Shown: positions 1 to 8,559 of the stretch, one piece after another
Position numbering within the stretch: position 1 is the stretch's first letter
Layout: each line of letters begins with the position of its first letter
Assembly (NCBI RefSeq): GCF_016765585.1
Contig: NZ_JAESWC010000023.1
Span: 1-64,000 of the forward strand
Reading direction: 5' to 3'
Source: Clostridium rhizosphaerae
Lineage (GTDB): Bacteria; Bacillota; Clostridia; Clostridiales; Clostridiaceae
DNA length: 64,000 nt
Position numbers and translations under genes: made by a program
The notes under the pieces: generated by a model
The model's database searches: none
What the model saw: only the letters and a program-made list of their open reading frames with translations
What the model was told of the DNA's origin: nothing

Positions 1-100
1 TTGTTATTGCTGCTGTTAATGTTGTCTTACCGTGGTCTACGTGTCCTATTGTTCCAATATTAACGTGAGGTTTGTTTCTTTCAAATTTTGACTTTGCCAT
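1..100 (-). CDS. tuf: Elongation factor Tu, N-terminal part (runs off the window)
   Basis: The minus strand from an ATG at 98-100 encodes [20 protein letters not shown] followed by [12 protein letters not shown]. This is the canonical start of EF-Tu with the G1 P-loop [10 protein letters not shown]-Tu carries aminoacyl-tRNA to the ribosome in the cytoplasm. A strong ribosome binding site (GGAGGAAC) lies 8 to 15 bases upstream of the ATG. Only about 33 codons are present and the rest lies outside the window. Two tRNA genes lie directly upstream on the same strand and probably share its transcript. Identification is secure. Confidence 0.96.
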   Translation of the reverse strand, partial: MAKSKFERNKPHVNIGTIGHVDHGKTTLTAAIT

Positions 101-162
101 TTTTTTGTTCCTCCTTTTTCAAATACACTCACCCTGGTGTGTTGTTAATTAAAAATATTTAT

Positions 163-238
163 TGGAGCCCATGACCGGGATTGAACCGGTGACCTCCACC
201 TTACCAAGGTGACGCTCTGCCGACTGAGCTACATGGGC
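163..238 (-). tRNA. tRNA-Thr (anticodon GGT)
   Basis: The reverse complement folds as a complete 76-nt cloverleaf. The acceptor arms GCCCATG and CATGGGC pair, with discriminator T and an encoded CCA end. The anticodon stem-loop has loop TTGGTAA, giving anticodon GGT (threonine). The T arm contains GGTTCAATCCC. It lies 62 bases upstream of tuf and downstream of tRNA-Gly, so the three are probably co-transcribed. Confidence 0.96.
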
Positions 239-252
239 AATTTAAACTTTTC

Positions 253-326
253 TGGAGCGGGTGAAGGGAATCGAACCCTCGTAACTAGCTTGGGAAGCTA
301 GGGCTCTGCCATTGAGCTACACCCGC
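253..326 (-). tRNA. tRNA-Gly (anticodon CCC)
   Basis: The reverse complement gives a 74-nt cloverleaf with acceptor stem GCGGGTG/CACCCGC and an encoded CCA end. The anticodon stem CTAGC/GCTAG closes the loop TTCCCAA. With T33 fixed, the anticodon reads CCC (glycine, GGG codon). The T arm contains GGGTTCGATTCCC. It is first in the tRNA-Gly, tRNA-Thr, tuf unit behind the promoter at 361-389. Confidence 0.94.
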
Positions 327-360
327 CCATATGCAACTAAATGTCACATACCAATTACTA

Positions 361-389
361 ATTTTAATATATAGAAGCACATATGTCAA
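361..389 (-). promoter_or_regulatory. Sigma-A type promoter for tRNA-Gly, tRNA-Thr, tuf
   Basis: On the minus strand a perfect -35 TTGACA (plus 384-389) is followed after 17 bases by TAAAAT (plus 361-366). The predicted start lies about 30 bases upstream of tRNA-Gly. It sits in the short gap after sigH, so the tRNA-tuf unit probably has its own strong promoter. The assignment rests on sequence match and position only. Confidence 0.75.
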
Positions 390-398
390 TATGTATTT

Positions 399-1040
399 TT
401 ACTTTCCATATAAACTCTTTTCAAGTTTCCTTTTCACTCTTTGAAGAGCATTATCAATTGACTTTGCATGTCTGTTTAAATCACAAGCAATTTCCTGATA
501 GGATTTTCCATCTAAATATGAAGACAATACCTCCATCTCCAAATCTGATAAAACCTCTCCTATCTCTCCTTCTATGTACTTAAGTTCTTCCTGGCTTATA
601 ATAAGCTCTTCCGGATCTGTTACTTTAGCCATAGATAATATATCCAAAAGCGTTCTGTCAGATTCTTCATCATAAATCGGCTTGTTTAAAGATATATATG
701 TGTTTAACGGTATATGTTTTTGACGAGTTGCAGTTTTTATTGCAGTGATAATCTGTCTTGTAACGCAAAGTTCAGCAAAAGCTTTAAATGAAGCTAGCTT
801 ATCCGACTTAAAATCTCTAATAGCCTTATAAAGCCCAATCATTCCCTCTTGATAAATGTCCTCTTTGTCGGCACCTATCAGAAAGTAAGATTTTGCTTTA
901 GCCTTTACAAAATTCTGATATTTACTAATTAAATATTCCTGAGCCCTAATATCACCTTTTTTTGCCTCGATAACGATTTCTTCGTCCAGCTTATCTTCAA
1001 AACCATAATAATTTTTAGCAAAACTCATCCTGTTTTCCAC
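399..1040 (-). CDS. sigH: RNA polymerase sigma-H factor (Spo0H type)
   Basis: This is a sigma-70 family protein of about 213 residues. Region 2 contains DIYQEGMIGLYKAIRDF (core binding and -10 recognition). Region 4 contains a helix-turn-helix around SYQEIACDLNRHAKSIDNAL. In Firmicutes sigma-H directs transition-phase and early sporulation genes. It lies at the end of the yacP-rlmB-mrnC-cysS block, next to the tuf region, which is the usual place. I chose the GTG at 1040 because GGGGGG lies 5 bases before it. An ATG further upstream (1064) would put the Shine-Dalgarno inside the gene, and an ATG at 1028 is also possible. A good promoter at 1078-1107 precedes it. Confidence 0.93.
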   Translation of the reverse strand: MENRMSFAKNYYGFEDKLDEEIVIEAKKGDIRAQEYLISKYQNFVKAKAKSYFLIGADKEDIYQEGMIGLYKAIRDFKSDKLASFKAFAELCVTRQIITAIKTATRQKHIPLNTYISLNKPIYDEESDRTLLDILSMAKVTDPEELIISQEELKYIEGEIGEVLSDLEMEVLSSYLDGKSYQEIACDLNRHAKSIDNALQRVKRKLEKSLYGK

Positions 1041-1077
1041 AATATCCCCCCCAAAGCAACACAACGCCTTAACACTG

Positions 1078-1107
1078 ATTATACATTACAAATATTTTTT
1101 TCGTCAA
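1078..1107 (-). promoter_or_regulatory. Promoter in front of sigH
   Basis: Minus-strand TTGACG (plus 1102-1107) and a perfect TATAAT (plus 1078-1083) are separated by 18 bases. The sigH start is about 40 bases downstream of the -10. It lies in the 70-base gap after the YacP-type gene, so sigH can be transcribed independently of the upstream cluster. Sequence-based call. Confidence 0.75.
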
Positions 1108-1113
1108 GGGATT

Positions 1114-1626
1114 TTATCGGCTTCTACGTATTTTTTCAAGTTTTTCCAAAACATCCTTTTGAATTCTATCTTCTAACAGGTGTCTTTTCTCTGAATACTT
1201 TTTTTGAGTTTTAACACTTATTCTGTTTTCAGTCTCTTTAACATCAAAATAAAACTCAAGTGATGATATCCTTATTGCACCTCTCTGAAATACTAGCTGT
1301 TGTTCCAGGGAATCAGAGGTTACTACACATACTTCCGTTTTTCGTCCAATACTGTCAATGGTTTTCTCAATATATGTGTCTGCAGTTTCCCCTTCCTTTG
1401 TATATACTACAGACAAATGCTCACTTATCTTTTCCTTCTTTTGCAAGCTTCCACTAACCATATGGGCATCAAATACAAGTATTATCTTATAACCTTTGAA
1501 AGCGGCATAATTTTGCAAATAATCTATAAGCTTTTGCCTTGCCGCTTCAAAACTATAATCTTTTATATCTCTAAGCTCAGGCCAGCTGTTTATGACGTTA
1601 TATCCATCAACGAAAATATTTCTCAA
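1114..1626 (-). CDS. NYN-domain ribonuclease-like protein, YacP/Rae1 family
   Basis: A 170-residue protein with the PIN-like NYN signature: IFVDGYNVINSWPEL at the N-terminus, ILVFDAH near residue 50, and a conserved acidic segment including GETADTYIE around residue 79-87. B. subtilis YacP (Rae1) cleaves mRNA on the ribosome. The same cytoplasmic role is likely but inferred. The start codon is TTG, preceded by AGGAAATAAAG. It begins 2 bases after the rlmB stop, so the two are translationally adjacent in the cysS-mrnC-rlmB-yacP operon. Confidence 0.88.
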   Translation of the reverse strand: MRNIFVDGYNVINSWPELRDIKDYSFEAARQKLIDYLQNYAAFKGYKIILVFDAHMVSGSLQKKEKISEHLSVVYTKEGETADTYIEKTIDSIGRKTEVCVVTSDSLEQQLVFQRGAIRISSLEFYFDVKETENRISVKTQKKYSEKRHLLEDRIQKDVLEKLEKIRRSR

Positions 1627-1628
1627 CT

Positions 1629-2474
1629 TTATTTCCTATTAAATCTTTGCTTTAAAATTTCGTACATCATAATTCCGCCAGCTACAGAGGCGTTTAGGGA
1701 ATTTATGCTTCCTACCATTGGTATTTTAGTAAGCACATCGCATTTACTCTTTGTAAGCTTTGAAACGCCTTTCCCTTCACTACCAATTACTAAAGCCAAG
1801 GCTCCACTAAAATCAACATCAAAGCAGTAGCTTTCTCCGTCCATATCTGCACCATATATCCATATACCTCTATCTTTAAGTTCATCGATAGCGGTATTAA
1901 TGTTTGTAACCTTAGCTATCTTCATATGCTCAATAGCACCGGCTGATGATTTATAAACTACAGGTGTTATTCCAACGTTTCTTCTCTTAGGAATAATTAT
2001 ACCATGAGCCCCACATACCTCAGCACTTCTTATTATTGCTCCAAAATTATGAGGATCTTCTATCTCATCTAATATTATAATAAAAGGCTTCTCATTTTTT
2101 TCTTCTGCAAGCTTTAGCATATCTTCAACTTCAAAATATTTATACGGAGTAACTATAGCAATAACTCCTTGATGCGCATTAGATATGGACATGGAATCAA
2201 GCTTTTTTCTATCTACTTCTTTAACGACTATGTGCTTATCTCTAGCTAAAGCTAATACTAGATTAATAGAACCTTCTACATCGCCCTTCGCTACAAATAT
2301 TTGCTCTATTGTTCTATCAGATTTTAGTGCCTCAATGACAGCATTTCTTCCTTCAATTAAATCTTCTCTAACTGGCAATTCTTCTTTCTTTTCCTTAATA
2401 TTAACGTCATTTTTTAACGGCCTTCTATTTACCTTCACTTCTTTGTTTTTATTATCACGGAAATCCTTTTTCAC
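1629..2474 (-). CDS. rlmB: 23S rRNA 2'-O-ribose methyltransferase, SpoU/TrmH family (RlmB type)
   Basis: 281 residues. After a charged, Lys/Asn-rich N-terminal extension of about 35 residues come the substrate-binding domain (LIEGRNAVIEAL) and the SPOUT catalytic domain. The SPOUT motifs are visible: NFGAIIRSAEVCGA (motif 1), VIGSEGKGVS (motif 2) and SLNASVAGGIMMYEI (motif 3), which form the trefoil-knot SAM site. The family methylates 23S rRNA (Gm2251 in E. coli). The start is GTG, preceded by GGAAGGGATAAT. The operon context between mrnC and yacP is the standard firmicute order. Confidence 0.92.
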   Translation of the reverse strand: MKKDFRDNKNKEVKVNRRPLKNDVNIKEKKEELPVREDLIEGRNAVIEALKSDRTIEQIFVAKGDVEGSINLVLALARDKHIVVKEVDRKKLDSMSISNAHQGVIAIVTPYKYFEVEDMLKLAEEKNEKPFIIILDEIEDPHNFGAIIRSAEVCGAHGIIIPKRRNVGITPVVYKSSAGAIEHMKIAKVTNINTAIDELKDRGIWIYGADMDGESYCFDVDFSGALALVIGSEGKGVSKLTKSKCDVLTKIPMVGSINSLNASVAGGIMMYEILKQRFNRK

Positions 2475-2503
2475 ATTATCCCTTCCTTTGTGGAAACTTC
2501 ATA

Positions 2504-2920
2504 TCATTCTGCTTTTATCTGTACTATTTTATTAAGAATGTAATTCAATCTATCGTTTTGCTCTGTAATATATAAATATCCTAACATTGCTTCAAAACCT
2601 GTAGCTGCACGATATTCCTGCATATCTGCATTCTTTGGTACAGTTCCAGACTTCGAATTTCTACCTCTTTTAAACATGCTTATTTCATCATCTGTCAATT
2701 CAGACTCCATTTGCTTAATAAATTCACTTTGTGCATGAGCCTTTACATAGGAAATTGCCTCTACATGAAGCTTATGTACAGACAATTCCCTATTTCTATT
2801 TACAAGATAAGTTCGTATAAAAACCTCATAGATAGCATCCCCTATAAATGCAAGCACCAATGGATTAAGCATTTTTGCATCCTGGACATTGAATTTATCT
2901 TTAAGTATATCAAACTCCAT
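2504..2920 (-). CDS. mrnC: Mini-ribonuclease 3
   Basis: 138 residues, which is the usual size for Mini-III. It is an RNase III catalytic domain without a dsRNA-binding domain. The signature NPLVLAFIGDAIYEVFIRTYL carries the catalytic acidic residues, and a second acidic patch (ELTDDEIS) and FEAMLGYLYI follow. Mini-III matures 23S rRNA ends in Bacillus. The gene starts 6 bases after the cysS stop and ends 29 bases before rlmB, so co-expression is expected. Confidence 0.92.
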   Translation of the reverse strand: MEFDILKDKFNVQDAKMLNPLVLAFIGDAIYEVFIRTYLVNRNRELSVHKLHVEAISYVKAHAQSEFIKQMESELTDDEISMFKRGRNSKSGTVPKNADMQEYRAATGFEAMLGYLYITEQNDRLNYILNKIVQIKAE

Positions 2921-2926
2921 ATTGTT

Positions 2927-4324
2927 TTAAACCTTCTTCCACCTTACTCCCTGTGGGGTATCCTCAAGTACAATTCCTCTGGATTTTAAGTCATCTCTTA
3001 TTTTATCTGAAAGATCCCATTTTTTTTCTTTTCTTGCTTGTTGTCTTTGAGCGATTAATTCCTCAATTTCATCTTCAAGGCTTCCTTTAGTAGACTTTTG
3101 AAGTATTCCAAGCGGCTGACCAAGTTCTCTTATAAGCTCTAACGAATATTTAATCAACTCCTTTGAAGAATTGATGTCAATATTACTGTTTATGTCTCTT
3201 ACTAAATCAAAAATTATTGAAATACCATCTGCTGTATTAAAATCATCATCCATCTTTTCTATATACTTATCTCTATAGCTGTCTAGATTAATCTTATAAG
3301 TTTTTTCTTCATCACTCATTGTTTCTGCGTTGACTTCTTCTAAAAGGCTTTCAAGATTTCCTACAGCATTATAAAGTCTTTCAAGCGAAGCTTTCGCTGA
3401 GTCTAAAAGATCTACACTGAAGTTCAGCTGGGTTCTGTAATGCCCAGATAACATAAACAACCTTACTACATCTGGATCATAATTTTTCAATATTTCTCTA
3501 GCTGTGAAAAAGTTATTAAGTGATTTTGACATTTTTCTATTGTCAACATTTATAAACGCCGAGTGAATCCAATAGTTGGCAAATGTTTTACCTGATCTTG
3601 CTTCACTTTGGGCTATCTCATTTTCATGATGTGGAAATACTAAATCTTCCCCTCCAGCATGAATATCAATAGTTTCGCCTAAAAGCTTATGAGCCATACA
3701 AGAACACTCAATATGCCATCCTGGTCTTCCAAGTCCCCAAGGGCTTTCCCATGCTGGCTCTCCCGGTTTTTGTTTTTTCCAAACAGCGAAATCCATTGGG
3801 TCCTTCTTTCTTTCATCAACACTGATTCTTGCACCTGCTTGAAGGTCATCTAATTTTTGCCCAGAAAGTTTGCCATAATCATTAAACTTTTTAGTACTAA
3901 AGTATACATCTCCATCTACCTCATAAGCATATCCTCTATCAACTAAATCTTTTACAAAATCAACAATTTCATCGATAAATTCAGTTGCTCTTGGATTTAT
4001 TGAAGCTCTCTTTATATTTAAAGCATCTGCATCCTTGTAATACTCATTTATAAATCTGTCCCCTAATTCCCTAACTGTTGTATTTTCCTCATTAGCCTTC
4101 TTTATCATCTTGTCATCAATATCGGTAAAATTTTGGACAAATTTAACGCTATACCCTCTATATTCTAAATATCTTCTGAATGCATCAAAAACTATAAAAG
4201 TCCTTCCATTACCTATATGAAAAAAATTATATACAGTAGGACCGCATACATACATCTTAACCTCACCTGAGGTTATCGGTATGAATTCCTCTTTTTTCTT
4301 GGTTAATGTATTATATATCTTCAT
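2927..4324 (-). CDS. cysS: Cysteinyl-tRNA synthetase
   Basis: 465 residues, normal length for class I CysRS. The HIGH motif appears as FFHIGNGRT and the KMSKS loop as RKMSKSLNN. Zinc ligands are visible: Cys27 in the [10 protein letters not shown] segment, Cys in WHIECSCMA and His/Glu in HHENEIAQ. The C-terminal anticodon-binding helical domain ends in the segment around [10 protein letters not shown]. The enzyme charges tRNA-Cys in the cytosol. AGGAGG lies upstream of the ATG. I looked for a T-box leader in the 4325-4437 gap and found none. Confidence 0.96.
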   Translation of the reverse strand: MKIYNTLTKKKEEFIPITSGEVKMYVCGPTVYNFFHIGNGRTFIVFDAFRRYLEYRGYSVKFVQNFTDIDDKMIKKANEENTTVRELGDRFINEYYKDADALNIKRASINPRATEFIDEIVDFVKDLVDRGYAYEVDGDVYFSTKKFNDYGKLSGQKLDDLQAGARISVDERKKDPMDFAVWKKQKPGEPAWESPWGLGRPGWHIECSCMAHKLLGETIDIHAGGEDLVFPHHENEIAQSEARSGKTFANYWIHSAFINVDNRKMSKSLNNFFTAREILKNYDPDVVRLFMLSGHYRTQLNFSVDLLDSAKASLERLYNAVGNLESLLEEVNAETMSDEEKTYKINLDSYRDKYIEKMDDDFNTADGISIIFDLVRDINSNIDINSSKELIKYSLELIRELGQPLGILQKSTKGSLEDEIEELIAQRQQARKEKKWDLSDKIRDDLKSRGIVLEDTPQGVRWKKV

Positions 4325-4437
4325 TACATTTTACCTCCTGGTATTTATCTTCTATGTAGTATAAAAACTTATATATTTATACTATAATATTCTACCACAC
4401 AATAAATTTCTATACGACATGTAAATTAATAAAATAA

Positions 4438-4459
4438 AACTCACCTTTTAAGGTGAGTT
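4438..4459 (-). terminator. Rho-independent terminator after ispD
   Basis: A perfect 10-bp stem AACTCACCTT/AAGGTGAGTT has a 2-base loop. On the minus strand it is followed by TTATTTTATT. It lies 33 bases beyond the ispD stop and separates ispD from cysS. Confidence 0.85.
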
Positions 4460-4492
4460 AAAAATCATTACAGTGAAATTATATATACTAAT

Positions 4493-5194
4493 TTAAAGTA
4501 CGTCAACTGATAAATGTTCTAATATTCTTTCTCCGATGATTAAATCTTCAGGTGTAGTTATTTTTATATTGTCATAGTTTCCCTCATAAAGATATACTTT
4601 ATGACCATAATGTTCTACAACGCTAGTATCATCAGTAACCGTAATACCTTCATTTATTCCTTTTTCATGACAGGCTAAAATTAAATCATACTTAAAACAC
4701 TGCGGCGTTTGAACTTGAAAAAGAGAATTTCTATCTAAAGTATCAATAGAAAATCCATTTTGATCAACATATTTTATAGTATCCTTGGGCTTGACACCGC
4801 ACGTGCACGCTCCATATTTTTCAGCATTGATTATACCTTCTTCAATTGTACTTCTATCAACAAATGGTCTGGCGCCATCATGGATAAGAACAACATCACT
4901 TTTTTTAACTGCCTTTAATCCATTAAATACTGAGTGCTGCCTTTCCTTTCCACCTTCAACAACGGCTGAAATTTTGTTTATACCGTATTTTTTAACAATC
5001 TCATCCATACAATACTGTTTTTTATCTTTCGCAGTTACTAAAACTATTTCGTCAACCAACTCACAAGCTTCAAAAGCTTTTAGTGTGTAATAAAGAATAG
5101 GTTTACCCTTTATATTAAGAAATTGCTTATTAATATCAGCTTTCATTCTTGTTCCCTTACCTGCGGCAACTATTACTGCGCTGACTTTACTCAT
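4493..5194 (-). CDS. ispD: 2-C-methyl-D-erythritol 4-phosphate cytidylyltransferase
   Basis: About 233 residues. The nucleotidyltransferase signature [11 protein letters not shown] is at the N-terminus, with [10 protein letters not shown] and [11 protein letters not shown] further on. IspD makes CDP-methylerythritol in the non-mevalonate isoprenoid pathway. I prefer the ATG at 5194 ([12 protein letters not shown]), preceded by AGAGGATTTTGAAA, over an ATG 9 codons upstream. This start overlaps the end of the PIN-TRAM gene by 8 bases, which suggests translational coupling. IspD next to this membrane protein is a common clostridial arrangement. Confidence 0.94.
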   Translation of the reverse strand: MSKVSAVIVAAGKGTRMKADINKQFLNIKGKPILYYTLKAFEACELVDEIVLVTAKDKKQYCMDEIVKKYGINKISAVVEGGKERQHSVFNGLKAVKKSDVVLIHDGARPFVDRSTIEEGIINAEKYGACTCGVKPKDTIKYVDQNGFSIDTLDRNSLFQVQTPQCFKYDLILACHEKGINEGITVTDDTSVVEHYGHKVYLYEGNYDNIKITTPEDLIIGERILEHLSVDVL

Positions 5195-6302
5195 TTTCAA
5201 AATCCTCTTTACGTTTAGCAAAAATCATTCTTCCTGCTGCAGTTTGAAGTACAGAAGTAACTATAACATCCATAGTTTCTCCAATATGCCTTTTTCCTCC
5301 TTCAACAACAATCATGGTACCATCATCAAGATAAGCAATACCTTGTCCCGATTCCTTTCCATCCTTGATTATCTGAATTCTCATTTCTTCTCCTGGTAAA
5401 ACTACAGGCTTAACTGCATTTGCCAGCTCATTTATATTCAGTACTGGAACTCCCTGAAATTCTGCAACCTTGTTCAAATTATAATCATTTGTTATAACCT
5501 TGCCATTTAAAACTTGAGCCAGCTTTAAAAGCTTACTGTCTACTTCAGCTATATCTGGAAAGTCTTTTTCATAAATTTGAACATCAATATTTAATTCCTT
5601 TTGAATCTTATTAAGAATATCTAATCCTCTTCTTCCTCTGTTTCTTTTTAGCCCATCGGAAGAATCGGCTATGTGTCTTAGCTCTTCTAGAACAAAATTA
5701 GGAATTATTAGGGATCCCTCAATAAATCCTGTTTGACAAATGTCAAATATTCTTCCATCTATGATAACTGAAGTATCTAAAACCTTAGCATCGCCTTTTA
5801 ATGACCCTTTTCCTTTTTTGTCCTTTGCACTTCCTGATTTCCTTATATTAGAGAAAATCGCCACCAATTCTTCTCTTTTTCTAACAGCAATATCTGCTCC
5901 TATTGATGCCATGACTATTGCCAGTACTACAGCTACAATAGTCCAAAAGAAAGATACATGTGCAAATAACGCTCCAAGTAAAGCTGCAATAACAAGACCT
6001 GATATAGCTCCTGCAGTACCAAAAAGGATTTCATTTGCAGGTATTTTCTGAATGCTCTTCTCCATGTAGTCAATTGCAGTAAATATAATCTTATTAATCC
6101 ACGGCGATACTAAAAAGAGAATAAATCCAAAAACAAGTGTACATATGGTTAAAAACAAAATCTTTAGTATGATATTATTGTTAAAATAATCTAATTTTGA
6201 AAAATACTCTGGGTTTAATAAAAGTCGACCAATAACAAATCCCAGTATAAGTCCAATTATAGTAAAAAGACCTCTTAGAATCTTTTTTAACAAAAAAATC
6301 AC
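5187..6302 (-). CDS. Membrane-anchored PIN-TRAM domain protein (YacL type)
   Basis: 371 residues. The first ~150 residues hold about four hydrophobic segments (for example [18 protein letters not shown] and [18 protein letters not shown]). A PIN nuclease-like domain begins at [14 protein letters not shown], with acidic residues in LEELRHIAD and [13 protein letters not shown]-terminal TRAM domain ([21 protein letters not shown]) probably binds RNA. The function of the YacL family is poorly defined; membrane-tethered RNA processing is a guess from the domains. It ends inside the ispD start. Confidence 0.88.
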   Translation of the reverse strand: MIFLLKKILRGLFTIIGLILGFVIGRLLLNPEYFSKLDYFNNNIILKILFLTICTLVFGFILFLVSPWINKIIFTAIDYMEKSIQKIPANEILFGTAGAISGLVIAALLGALFAHVSFFWTIVAVVLAIVMASIGADIAVRKREELVAIFSNIRKSGSAKDKKGKGSLKGDAKVLDTSVIIDGRIFDICQTGFIEGSLIIPNFVLEELRHIADSSDGLKRNRGRRGLDILNKIQKELNIDVQIYEKDFPDIAEVDSKLLKLAQVLNGKVITNDYNLNKVAEFQGVPVLNINELANAVKPVVLPGEEMRIQIIKDGKESGQGIAYLDDGTMIVVEGGKRHIGETMDVIVTSVLQTAAGRMIFAKRKEDFENE

Positions 6303-6410
6303 CTCCTCATAAAATTATTAACAAATTTTACAAATTTAAATCCTTTATTATTTAATATAACTTAATAAAGTATATATTTCAAGAATTGATGGCCTTATTT
6401 AATAATTTAT

Positions 6411-6893
6411 TTAAGAATTTTTATCTAGATTTCTTATAATTTCATAAGCCTCTTTAAGAGTTATATCCAATACAAGCATAGTTTCGCTGGCAATAAGAGC
6501 TTCAGCCTTATCCAGTATTTTTTGTTCTCCAGGCGGCATTAACCCTTTCCTTTTTAAATGATATAAATCCCTTAGAACCTCGCACTCGCCTTCTAAAGTC
6601 CCATTATATATCTTATCATTATTTTGTCTGTATCTTTTATTCCACTTCTTTTCTATTATAGCACATTCAAGTGATATTATAGATAAACACTTTTCAAGCC
6701 TATCTTTAGTTACAATCTCTCTTACTCTATATGCTTCAATCCTGCTAACAGGTATTGATAAACTAATATTATCTATCATCATTGTAACATCAACGAACTT
6801 ATATATAGTATCATATACTTTTCTAAATTCAACAGTACTCACAATTCCTGCTCCATAGCTTGGTACGAATATCTTGCTTCCAACACTTAACAT
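6411..6893 (-). CDS. CarD/CdnL-family transcriptional regulator
   Basis: About 160 residues. The N-terminal CarD_CdnL_TRCF domain starts MLSVGSKIFVPSYGAGIVSTVE, the Tudor-like RNA polymerase-interacting fold. A helical C-terminal part follows. CarD proteins bind the RNA polymerase beta subunit and stabilise open complexes. I chose the ATG at 6893 because GGGGGATAATT directly precedes it, rather than the ATG 6 codons upstream. It lies between disA and the PIN-TRAM gene. In B. subtilis a homologue sits near this cluster. Confidence 0.88.
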   Translation of the reverse strand: MLSVGSKIFVPSYGAGIVSTVEFRKVYDTIYKFVDVTMMIDNISLSIPVSRIEAYRVREIVTKDRLEKCLSIISLECAIIEKKWNKRYRQNNDKIYNGTLEGECEVLRDLYHLKRKGLMPPGEQKILDKAEALIASETMLVLDITLKEAYEIIRNLDKNS

Positions 6894-6966
6894 AATTATC
6901 CCCCTATTCATAAAATTGTTTCTGCTTTATTATATAAATGTAGATTGAAATTTGTCCTATGGTTGA

Positions 6967-6996
6967 TTGACAAAATTATCAATAAAATCTTATAAT
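6967..6996 (+). promoter_or_regulatory. Consensus sigma-A promoter for the plus-strand gene at 7044
   Basis: Perfect -35 TTGACA (6967-6972) and perfect -10 TATAAT (6991-6996) with an 18-base spacer. The start codon of the gene is 48 bases downstream. This is one of the best promoter matches in the window. Confidence 0.85.
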
Positions 6997-7043
6997 TAAA
7001 TTGTAAGCAAAAGTTTGAAACTTTTTTAAGGGGTTGAAACTAG

Positions 7044-7448
7044 ATGAAGGACGTTATCTTCGATGATTTTCAAAACTCTGTTAACGAATCTTTACTAAGA
7101 CATAGAAGTATTTTAGATATAATGACAAAACTTCAAGAGTCAGAAGCCAGAATTAACAGAGCAGTTGCAAAAACTGTTACCAATTGTGGCTGCATGCAAG
7201 TAGAAGCTAAAAAACAGGAGATGCCATTACATACCGATGATGTAGATATTGAATCACTAAAGCATCAACTTCAAACTCATCTTTCTGGAACAACATGTGA
7301 AAACTGCAGAGATGTATTAGAACGTGAAATAGGAAATCACATGTTTTATCTGGCTTCTTTATGCAACCTGCTGGATTTAAATCTATACGATATTCTTTTA
7401 AAGGAATATGACAGGATAGACACTTTAGGTAAATTCTCATTAAGATAA
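7044..7448 (+). CDS. Conserved clostridial protein of unknown function, MazG-like C-terminus
   Basis: 134 residues, no signal peptide. The first half (SVNESLLRHRSILDIMTKLQ, NRAVAKTVTNCGCMQVEAKK) contains a CGC motif, and a second Cys pair occurs in TTCENCRD. The last 40 residues (EIGNHMFYLASLCNLLDLNL) resemble the final helices of MazG-like nucleotide pyrophosphohydrolases, but the metal-binding EExxE helices are not obvious. I do not recognise a function. It is the only plus-strand gene in the core block, lying between carD and disA with its own consensus promoter, AAGGGG ribosome binding site and terminator. It is certainly a real gene. Confidence 0.85.
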   Translation: MKDVIFDDFQNSVNESLLRHRSILDIMTKLQESEARINRAVAKTVTNCGCMQVEAKKQEMPLHTDDVDIESLKHQLQTHLSGTTCENCRDVLEREIGNHMFYLASLCNLLDLNLYDILLKEYDRIDTLGKFSLR

Positions 7449-7450
7449 AT

Positions 7451-7482
7451 AAAAGCGGCATCACTCACTTGATGCTGCTTTT
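7451..7482. terminator. Bidirectional terminator between the 7044 gene and disA
   Basis: A 13-bp stem AAAAGCGGCATCA / TGATGCTGCTTTT (with G-T pairs) has a short loop. Runs of T follow on the plus strand and runs of A precede it. It lies between convergent stops at 7448 and 7485, so it can serve both genes. Confidence 0.88.
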
Positions 7483-7484
7483 AT

Positions 7485-8558
7485 TTATATTGGCTTATCT
7501 ATCATAATCTGCTCTCTTAGTCTTCTAAGTCCATTTTTTATAGCCTTTGCTCTTGCTTCCCCAATACCCTCAACCTTATCAAGCTGTTCATATGAAGCTT
7601 CCATAACACCTTTAAGCTCTTTAAATCTTTTAATAAGATTTTCTATGACCCCTGATGGTATTCTTGGAATCTTGTTTAACATTCTATACCCTCTAGGAGA
7701 TATAAAAGTATCTACTAAAGGAACACCAGTATATCCAAGCATTTTTGAAATTACATCTAAATTAAGCAATTCTTCTGACGAAATATTTTGTATTTGAATA
7801 TATATTTCATTATAATCTAAGTTGCTTTGACAATAGTCTCTAATTAAAAATATGCCATCTTGTTCGACAGACTTGATTAACTCATTAAGCTGCATAGATA
7901 TTAATCTGCCTTCATTACCAAGTTCACATATGTATCTTTCTATTTCGCTTACAATTCTTAAAACCATTTCTGTTCTTTGAATAGCTGTTATTACATCAAA
8001 CAAAGTAGCCAAATCTTGAAATTCTAGTAGATTCAAGTTGCTTATAACTCTGTCTAATACTGATACATACTTTTCCAAGGTTTGAAGCGCCTGGTTTGCT
8101 TTACTTAAGATAACGCTGCTGTCTCTCAATATATACTTAACATTTCCTTTATAAATAGAAATAATGTTTCTCCTTTGTGAAATAGCAATAACTATTGCAC
8201 CAGTTTCTTTTGCAACTCTATCAGCAGTTCTGTGTCTGGTACCTGTTTCAAAGGTTGGTATACTTGAATCTGGAACTAGCTGTGTATTAGCAAATAATAT
8301 TTTTTTTAAATCACTGCTTATTACGATGGCACCATCCATTTTAGCAAGTTCATAAATATATGTCGGTGTATAATCCGAATTAATGGCAAAGCCTCCATCA
8401 ACAATATCAAGAACCTGTTCGCTGTCACCTAATACTATAAGTCCTCCAGTTTTAGCTCTTAATACATTCTCTAAACCCTCTCTTAATGCTGTACCAGGTG
8501 CCATGATTTTTAAAATACTTAAAAGTTCTCTGTCCTTTTCAATTCTCACATAAATCAC
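7485..8558 (-). CDS. disA: DNA integrity scanning diadenylate cyclase
   Basis: 357 residues, typical for DisA. The N-terminal DAC domain has the catalytic motifs KMDGAIVIS (DGA) and GTRHRTADR (RHR), which make c-di-AMP from two ATP. A linker helical domain and a C-terminal helix-hairpin-helix DNA-binding part ([18 protein letters not shown]) follow. DisA scans DNA and ties c-di-AMP levels to DNA damage before sporulation. It begins 1 base after the radA stop, the conserved radA-disA operon. Confidence 0.96.
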   Translation of the reverse strand: MIYVRIEKDRELLSILKIMAPGTALREGLENVLRAKTGGLIVLGDSEQVLDIVDGGFAINSDYTPTYIYELAKMDGAIVISSDLKKILFANTQLVPDSSIPTFETGTRHRTADRVAKETGAIVIAISQRRNIISIYKGNVKYILRDSSVILSKANQALQTLEKYVSVLDRVISNLNLLEFQDLATLFDVITAIQRTEMVLRIVSEIERYICELGNEGRLISMQLNELIKSVEQDGIFLIRDYCQSNLDYNEIYIQIQNISSEELLNLDVISKMLGYTGVPLVDTFISPRGYRMLNKIPRIPSGVIENLIKRFKELKGVMEASYEQLDKVEGIGEARAKAIKNGLRRLREQIMIDKPI

Positions 8559-8559
8559 C

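Noticed and set aside
383-583. Plus-strand open frame over sigH
   Set aside because: It is the complement of sigH coding sequence, with no ribosome binding site; a shadow frame like the other antisense frames in the core block.
4325-4437. Possible T-box leader upstream of cysS
   Set aside because: No T-box sequence (TGGNACCGCG type) or specifier stem is present in the short AT-rich gap; only the ispD terminator lies there.
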